Part shown: positions 6,046 to 10,001 of the stretch, one piece after another | Position numbering within the stretch: position 1 is the stretch's first letter | Layout of the letters: the number at the start of each line of letters is the position of its first letter | NCBI GenBank assembly: GCA_030049955.1 | Contig: JASIJX010000268.1 | Location: forward strand, 1-10,001 | From: Acidobacteriaceae bacterium | GTDB taxonomy: Bacteria > Acidobacteriota > Terriglobia > Terriglobales > Acidobacteriaceae | DNA: 10,001 nt | Direction: 5' to 3' | Notes under the pieces: model-generated | Told to the model about the DNA's origin: nothing | The model's input: the letters and a program-made list of their open reading frames with translations, nothing else | Databases searched by the model: none | Made by a program: the position numbers and the translations under genes

Positions 6046-7033
6046 AGAGCTCGAGCACGTTGTCATCGATGGCGACGCGGACGTTGCCATCGGACTTGGC
6101 CAGGCGGCGCACGGCTTCGGGCTTGTCGACTTTGGCTTTGAGCATCACCAGAGCCACGGGAACGCTGCGGCCTGCACTTTTGATGGTCTCAACTGCTGTG
6201 GCGCGGTCAATGTTGCAGGCATCCATGAGGATGCGGATGCCGCGCTCGACGAGCTTGGAGTTCTGCATGTGCAGATTGACCATCAGGTTGTCGTAGACCA
6301 TGCCCAGGCGCGTCATGGCGCCGGTGGTGATCATGTTGAGAATCATCTTTTGCGCGCTGCCGGCCTTCATGCGCGTGGAGCCGGAGATGACCTCGGGGCC
6401 GACCTCGGCCACGATGGTGATATCGGCCGCCGCGGCGATGGGTGCATTGTGATTGCAGGTAACCGCGGCCGTGTGCGCGCCGCGGGCGCGGGCGTAGGCC
6501 ACGGCGGCGACAACATAGGGAGTGCGGCCTGAGGCAGAGACGCCGATCACCACATCCTTGCGCGTGGGGCGGCGGCGGGCGATGTCGCGCTGGCCGAGTT
6601 CTTCGGAGTCCTCATTGACCTCGACGGCGGATGCGAGAGCCTTGGGCCCACCGGCCATGATGTATTGCACCTGGCCCTGTGCAGTGGAGTAGGTGGGGGG
6701 ACACTCGGAGGCGTCGAGCGCGGCGATGCGGCCGCTGGAGCCGGCGCCGATGTAGATGAGCCGGCCGCCGTCGCGCAGGCTGCGCGCCACCTGGTCAATT
6801 ACCTGGGCGATCTCGGGGATCGCCTTTTTGACTGCCGCGGCGATCTTCGCATCTTCGTGATTAATGATGCGGGCGATCTCCAGAGCCGATTTGGTGTCGA
6901 ACCCCTGCGATGCCTCGTTTGGGCTTTCAGTAATGAGATGTTGCAACAGCGAAGCCGGGTCGTTTCCGGTGCCATTAGTCTGTGCGCCGATCTGGGCGCC
7001 AGCCGCCCCCGGGATCGTAGTGCTGGTAACCAT
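6044..7033 (-). CDS. murQ: N-acetylmuramic acid 6-phosphate etherase
   Basis: MurQ cleaves the D-lactyl ether of N-acetylmuramic acid 6-phosphate to give GlcNAc-6-phosphate and lactate, a cytoplasmic step of peptidoglycan recycling. The protein has 329 residues from ATG 7033, slightly longer than the usual 300 because of a Gly/Thr/Ala-rich leader before the conserved start LITESPNE (33-40). The family signature follows: IYIGAGSSGRIAALDASECPP (around 93-122), VEVNEDSEELG (137-147), the SIS-fold loop GVSASGRTPYV, then GSTRMKAGSAQK and MVNLHMQNSKL. E110 and E141 match, in context and in their spacing of 31 residues, the two catalytic glutamates known for the E. coli enzyme. The open frame extends far upstream, but that part is antisense to the response-regulator gene and not protein-like. 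The gene is divergent from the regulator gene, and no other recycling gene is visible here. Confidence 0.95.
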   Translation of the reverse strand: MVTSTTIPGAAGAQIGAQTNGTGNDPASLLQHLITESPNEASQGFDTKSALEIARIINHEDAKIAAAVKKAIPEIAQVIDQVARSLRDGGRLIYIGAGSSGRIAALDASECPPTYSTAQGQVQYIMAGGPKALASAVEVNEDSEELGQRDIARRRPTRKDVVIGVSASGRTPYVVAAVAYARARGAHTAAVTCNHNAPIAAAADITIVAEVGPEVISGSTRMKAGSAQKMILNMITTGAMTRLGMVYDNLMVNLHMQNSKLVERGIRILMDACNIDRATAVETIKSAGRSVPVALVMLKAKVDKPEAVRRLAKSDGNVRVAIDDNVLEL

Positions 7034-7320
7034 CAAGTTTTGCCCCAGAGTTTCATTGTAGCCGGAAAGCGGACAAGCCGGGAATATTTCCAGTCCCGGC
7101 TCATGCCACGGAAGTGCCAATGGAGCCAGAGCTTTTCTGCCCTTGTACACGTGTGTGGGCCATTTTGAAACAGTTTTTGACTGCGGTACCGATTTTGTAA
7201 TCACACCGCATTCTTTCTCTCCTTTCGCCTTGAGTTCCCTCCCTCCGCAGCGCAAGTTGAGAGAGTGCTCCCGATGAGCGCGGACTAATAGTGCCGGCGG
7301 GCGCGATGAGCGAGGCGGAG
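7034..7320. promoter_or_regulatory. Divergent intergenic region between murQ and the response regulator
   Basis: These 287 bases must contain promoters for both directions. For murQ, TTTCAA and TACAAG separated by 17 bases can be read leftward around 7145-7172, a weak sigma-70-like pair. Rightward, TTGACT near 7178 followed after 15 bases by TAATCA is an equally weak candidate. The perfect palindrome ACACGTGT (7147-7154) overlaps the spacer and -10 of the murQ pair. None of these is strong enough for a firm call. Confidence 0.3.
7076..7101. promoter_or_regulatory. Inverted repeat AGCCGGGA-N10-TCCCGGCT upstream of murQ
   Basis: Perfect 8-base GC-rich arms flank a 10-base AT-rich loop, ending 43 bases before the murQ ATG. 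In the murQ transcript it would form a stable leader hairpin, and as DNA it could be an operator. No T-run follows it toward murQ, so an attenuator is not evident. Confidence 0.4.
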
Positions 7321-8085
7321 ATGAGATTACTGATTGCTGAGGATGACAGGGCGCTGGGATTGTTCCTGAGCCGCGGGCTTGAGACCGACGGGTACCGGGT
7401 GCGGGTGGCCCTGGATGGCGGCGCGGCGGTGGATGCATTTCGCGAAGATTTGCCCGACCTGACCATCCTCGACCTGAACATGCCGGTGAAGGACGGCGAG
7501 CAGGTGCTTGAAGAAGTTCGCGCTATCAACGGTGACCTCCCGGTGCTGGTACTGACGGCGCGGCAGGAGGTGGACACGCGGGTGCGCTGCCTGGATCTCG
7601 GCGCCGACGACCTGATGGTGAAGCCTTTCAGCCTGCATGAGCTGCGCGCCCGCTGCCGGGCGCTCCTGCGGCGCAAGCGCGAAGCCCGGCTGCAACTGAA
7701 GGCGGGCGATCTTGAGGTCGACCGGCTGGACCACACGGCACGCCGCGCCGGTCATGCGATCGAGCTTACGAATAAAGAGTTCGCGCTGCTCGAGCACCTG
7801 ATGCTCAATCGCGGCCAGTGCGTCTCGCGGGTCGAACTGCTCGACTCGGTGTGGAATATGGAGCCGGCGCAGACGACCAATATTGTCGATGTCTACATCA
7901 ACTACCTGCGCCGCAAGCTCAAGGACCCGCCGCCGGGCCACCTGATCCGCACGGTGCGCGGACAGGGCTACATGGTGCCGTCTGAGGTTGAGCTGGCGCT
8001 GCATCCGCCGATCCTGCTTGCCGTTGCGTCTGCCGCAGTTGGCGAACCGCCGCGAGCAATCGCCGCAGCCGGTCCGGTGGCCTGA
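7321..8085 (+). CDS. OmpR/PhoB-type response regulator
   Basis: The protein has 254 residues from ATG 7321, chosen because the receiver fold begins at once (MRLLIAEDD) and GAGG lies five bases before it. ATG 7306 or GTG 7291 would add only 5 or 10 residues. The receiver (1-115) is complete: acidic residues E7-D8-D9, phospho-acceptor D51 in ILDLNMP, T79 in LTAR and K101 in VKPF. The winged-helix DNA-binding domain (about 125-220) shows the family pattern LTNKEFALLEHLMLNRG, TNIVDVYINYLRRKL and IRTVRGQGYMV. An Ala/Pro-rich tail of about 35 residues after the wing is longer than usual. It should be a phosphorylation-controlled DNA-binding regulator, but no histidine kinase is in the window. It sits 82 bases before the sigma-54 activator and flgB on the same strand, so a role in flagellar or surface-lifestyle control is plausible but inferred. 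Confidence 0.9.
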   Translation: MRLLIAEDDRALGLFLSRGLETDGYRVRVALDGGAAVDAFREDLPDLTILDLNMPVKDGEQVLEEVRAINGDLPVLVLTARQEVDTRVRCLDLGADDLMVKPFSLHELRARCRALLRRKREARLQLKAGDLEVDRLDHTARRAGHAIELTNKEFALLEHLMLNRGQCVSRVELLDSVWNMEPAQTTNIVDVYINYLRRKLKDPPPGHLIRTVRGQGYMVPSEVELALHPPILLAVASAAVGEPPRAIAAAGPVA

Positions 8086-8167
8086 TGTTTCCAATATCGA
8101 TTTTCCGGTTTCAGATTTTCCGTCTTGCTCTGTTCTTAATTTCTTTTTTGATTTGAAGGAGCCTCCG

Positions 8168-9556
8168 ATGCAGTCCATTCCCGTTTCCATGCTGTCTTCG
8201 CCTTCCGCAGCCTCACGCGTCCGCACGCGGACCGCGCTGGTGGCGAGCGCCGACCTCAGCTTCCGCAAGAGGCTCTCTCAGATTCTTATCGGCCTGCGCT
8301 GGCAGGTTCGTGAAGCCGAAGGCGGCGCGGAGGCATGGGCGGAGGCCGAAAAATCCACGCCCGAGGCGGTGATCGTCGATTCGTGGCTGCCCGATCTTGA
8401 GCTCGGGGAGTTTCTCCGCGATTTCCGCGGCCGTTTCCCGCAGGCGGATCTGATTACGAGCATGGTCGCGGCGGACGGCGCATCGGAGTTCGAGAGCCCG
8501 CGCGGCCCCTACCGGCAGGAGCTGCTTTACGCGCTGCGCCGCAGCCAGGAGACCGATACGGCGGCATGGAATGCGGCTCCGGAGCTGCCCGCTGCGCCGA
8601 TTGCTCCGATCCCTGCCGCCCGAATATCGACCGAGCCGGCGGCCCAAATGGCCGCCGCCAAGCATCTGCAATCGGCGCCGGCCGATGCTCGCGCGGAAGC
8701 CGTTGCCGCCGGATTCCCGGCCGCAGCGAAGACGATTCCCATTCGCCCCGAAACCCACATTGAAACGCCAGCCGCAACCGCTGCTGCGGTAGCCGAACGG
8801 CTGCCGGAACTGGTGGGCAATGCGCCGTGCATGCTCGAAGTAAGCCGCAGGGTGCGCCTGGTGGCGCCGCGCATGACGCCGGTGCTCATCGAGGGGCCGA
8901 CCGGCTCGGGCAAGGAACTGGTGGCCGAGGCCGTGCACCAGCTTTCGCCCCGCAGCCGCAAGCCGTTTGTCGCCATTAACTGTGCGGCAATTCCTGAAGC
9001 CCTGCTTGAAGCCGAGCTCTTCGGCCACACGCGCGGGGCCTTTACCGGCGCGGTGCAGGGGCGCACCGGGCGCATTGAGGCCGCCGACGGGGGAACGCTG
9101 TTTCTGGATGAGATCGGCGAGATGCCGCTGGCGCTGCAGGCGAAGCTCTTGCGCTTTGTGGAGTGCGGCGAGCTGCAGCGAGTGGGCGACAACGAAAAGG
9201 TCAAGGTGGATGTGCGTATTGTGGCTGCAACGCATCGGCCGCTGGCGCAACAGGCGCAGAATGGGGTTTTCCGCTCCGATCTTTACTACCGGCTGGCGGT
9301 GTTTCTTATCCGCACGCCGGCGCTCGGCGAGCACGCGCAGGATCTGCCGTTGCTCGTCGAGCATTTTCTTGGCCGGCTGGGCCGCGAGATGCCGGTCAAG
9401 CGCGTTCACGCCAGTGCCATGGCCAAGCTCGAGTCGCATGACTGGCCGGGCAACGTGCGCGAGCTCGAGCATGTGCTGGAGCGGGCAGCAATTTTGGCCG
9501 GCGATGCGGCGGTCGTGACCTCGCGCGAGATCGATTTTGGCCTGGCAGCTAATTAA
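8168..9556 (+). CDS. Sigma-54-dependent activator with degenerate receiver and no DNA-binding domain, probable flagellar regulator
   Basis: The protein has 462 residues; ATG 8168 has the strong ribosome site GAAGGAG six bases before it. Residues 20-130 look like a receiver that keeps an aspartate at the usual phosphorylation place (D71, in VDSWLPD). The acidic pair is replaced (ALVASAD, only D29 left) and the C-terminal KP motif is missing, so normal phosphorylation is doubtful. An Ala/Pro-rich linker follows (135-205). The AAA+ domain begins near 215 and is complete: Walker A GPTGSGKE (243-250), the sigma-54 contact loop GAFTGA (290-295), Walker B LFLDE (D314, E315), FRSDLYYRL and the WPGNVREL sensor region. 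The protein stops about 30 residues after WPGNVREL, without the Fis-type helix-turn-helix usual in this family. FlgR of epsilonproteobacteria is a known activator of this kind. It lies 48 bases before flgB, which supports flagellar control. Confidence 0.92.
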   Translation: MQSIPVSMLSSPSAASRVRTRTALVASADLSFRKRLSQILIGLRWQVREAEGGAEAWAEAEKSTPEAVIVDSWLPDLELGEFLRDFRGRFPQADLITSMVAADGASEFESPRGPYRQELLYALRRSQETDTAAWNAAPELPAAPIAPIPAARISTEPAAQMAAAKHLQSAPADARAEAVAAGFPAAAKTIPIRPETHIETPAATAAAVAERLPELVGNAPCMLEVSRRVRLVAPRMTPVLIEGPTGSGKELVAEAVHQLSPRSRKPFVAINCAAIPEALLEAELFGHTRGAFTGAVQGRTGRIEAADGGTLFLDEIGEMPLALQAKLLRFVECGELQRVGDNEKVKVDVRIVAATHRPLAQQAQNGVFRSDLYYRLAVFLIRTPALGEHAQDLPLLVEHFLGRLGREMPVKRVHASAMAKLESHDWPGNVRELEHVLERAAILAGDAAVVTSREIDFGLAAN

Positions 9557-9604
9557 TTAATCGCGAAATGAGCTTTGAAGTGGCAAAAACAGGAGGGACC
9601 GGCG

Positions 9605-9970
9605 ATGAGCATGGCAATTACGTCCGAGCTGAGCGAGGAGATCGGCCGCTATCTTGATCTGGCTGCCGCCGAGGCCAAGTTGACGGCGGCCAACATGGCC
9701 AACATCGACACACCCGGCTACCGCGCGGTGGGCATGGACTTTGAAGCGGAGATGCGCGAGGCCATGGGCGATGTGGCCGAGGGACGCGCGGCGCGGCCGG
9801 TGCGGGTGAAGCTGGTCGACGGGCTGGTTTCGCGGCCTGACGGCAACGACGTCTCGATGGACCGCGAAGGCCTGAACCTGGCCGAGGCGCAATTGCGTTT
9901 TCGCACCGGCGTGGCCTTGCTGCGGTCGGAGTATCAGGAGACGATGGACGCTATTAAAGCAGGGAGCTAG
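9605..9970 (+). CDS. flgB: Flagellar basal-body rod protein FlgB
   Basis: FlgB is a proximal rod subunit that links the MS ring to the flagellar drive shaft and is exported by the flagellar type III apparatus. The protein has 121 residues, somewhat short but within the family's range. ATG 9605 follows AGGAGG at about 7 bases; the earlier ATG at 9575 lies before this ribosome site. The rod-protein signature LTAANMANIDTPGYRA is near residues 26-41. The C-terminal helix, AQLRFRTGVALLRSEYQ, ends with the usual MDAIKAG. The central part is rich in Arg, Val and Gly, as in other FlgB proteins. It normally precedes flgC and fliE, which would lie beyond the right edge. Confidence 0.94.
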   Translation: MSMAITSELSEEIGRYLDLAAAEAKLTAANMANIDTPGYRAVGMDFEAEMREAMGDVAEGRAARPVRVKLVDGLVSRPDGNDVSMDREGLNLAEAQLRFRTGVALLRSEYQETMDAIKAGS

Positions 9971-9973
9971 CCA

Positions 9974-10001
9974 CCCCAGCGACGAAGACCTGTCGCCGGG
10001 G
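9974..10001. other. Stem-loop after flgB, cut by window edge
   Basis: CCCC-A-GCGAC and GTCGC-C-GGGG pair at nine of ten positions around the loop GAAGACCT, starting three bases after the flgB stop. It may be a terminator, a processing or stabilising hairpin inside a flagellar operon, or one copy of an interspersed palindromic repeat. The sequence after 10001 would decide. Confidence 0.4.

Noticed and set aside
7034..7438. N-terminal extension of murQ by 135 codons
   Set aside because: The extra part is not protein-like, overlaps the divergent regulator gene, and MurQ proteins start close to the chosen ATG.
7327..8268. A 313-codon open frame on the minus strand
   Set aside because: It lies antisense to the well-supported response regulator, has no family motif and has the Arg/His/Gln-rich composition typical of shadow frames in GC-rich genes.
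8213..9472. A 419-codon open frame on the minus strand
   Set aside because: It is antisense to the sigma-54 activator, whose AAA+ motifs are unambiguous; the antisense product is low-complexity Arg/Gly/His.
9544..9604. Search for a sigma-54 promoter between the activator and flgB
   Set aside because: No GG-N10-GC pair is present; the AT-rich TTAATTAA palindrome at 9553-9560 includes the activator's stop codon and is not a recognisable promoter.

Overview
The window is GC-rich (roughly 60 % by eye) and comes from a flagellated Gram-negative bacterium: it encodes an outer-membrane barrel, a periplasmic chaperone, a peptidoglycan-recycling enzyme and a flagellar rod protein. The mix of secreted beta-propeller protein, small secreted beta-sandwich proteins and compact regulators recalls Acidobacteriota. 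That assignment is from general familiarity, not from a marker gene.

Layout. (1) 1-671, minus strand: the N-terminal part of a secreted beta-propeller-like protein, cut by the window edge. (2) 738-4351, minus strand: a tight four-gene operon read in the order secreted beta-sandwich protein A, PapD-like periplasmic chaperone, 553-residue outer-membrane barrel with a C-terminal carboxypeptidase-regulatory-like domain, secreted beta-sandwich protein B. The gaps are only 54, 30 and 8 bases. (3) 4352-4929: a long, more AT-rich non-coding stretch with several inverted repeats. (4) 4930-5583, minus strand: a divergent third relative of A and B. (5) 5584-6043: no convincing gene. (6) 6044-7033, minus strand: murQ, the MurNAc-6-phosphate etherase. 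(7) 7321-9970, plus strand and divergent from murQ: an OmpR-type response regulator, a sigma-54 activator with a degenerate receiver and no DNA-binding domain, and flgB, the first gene of a probable flagellar rod cluster that continues beyond the window.

How the genes may work together. A, chaperone, barrel and B have the logic of a chaperone-usher fibre locus (subunit, chaperone, outer-membrane pore, second subunit). However, the barrel is much shorter than a classical usher and ends in a different type of beta-sandwich domain. A and B share the motif IPTSEVLG and the C-terminal motif LPAGxYTGTL. This is the best candidate for an undescribed system here: a reduced or divergent chaperone-usher-like surface-fibre machine. 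The right-hand part is a flagellar regulatory block in which an activator resembling the FlgR/FleQ class sits directly before flgB.
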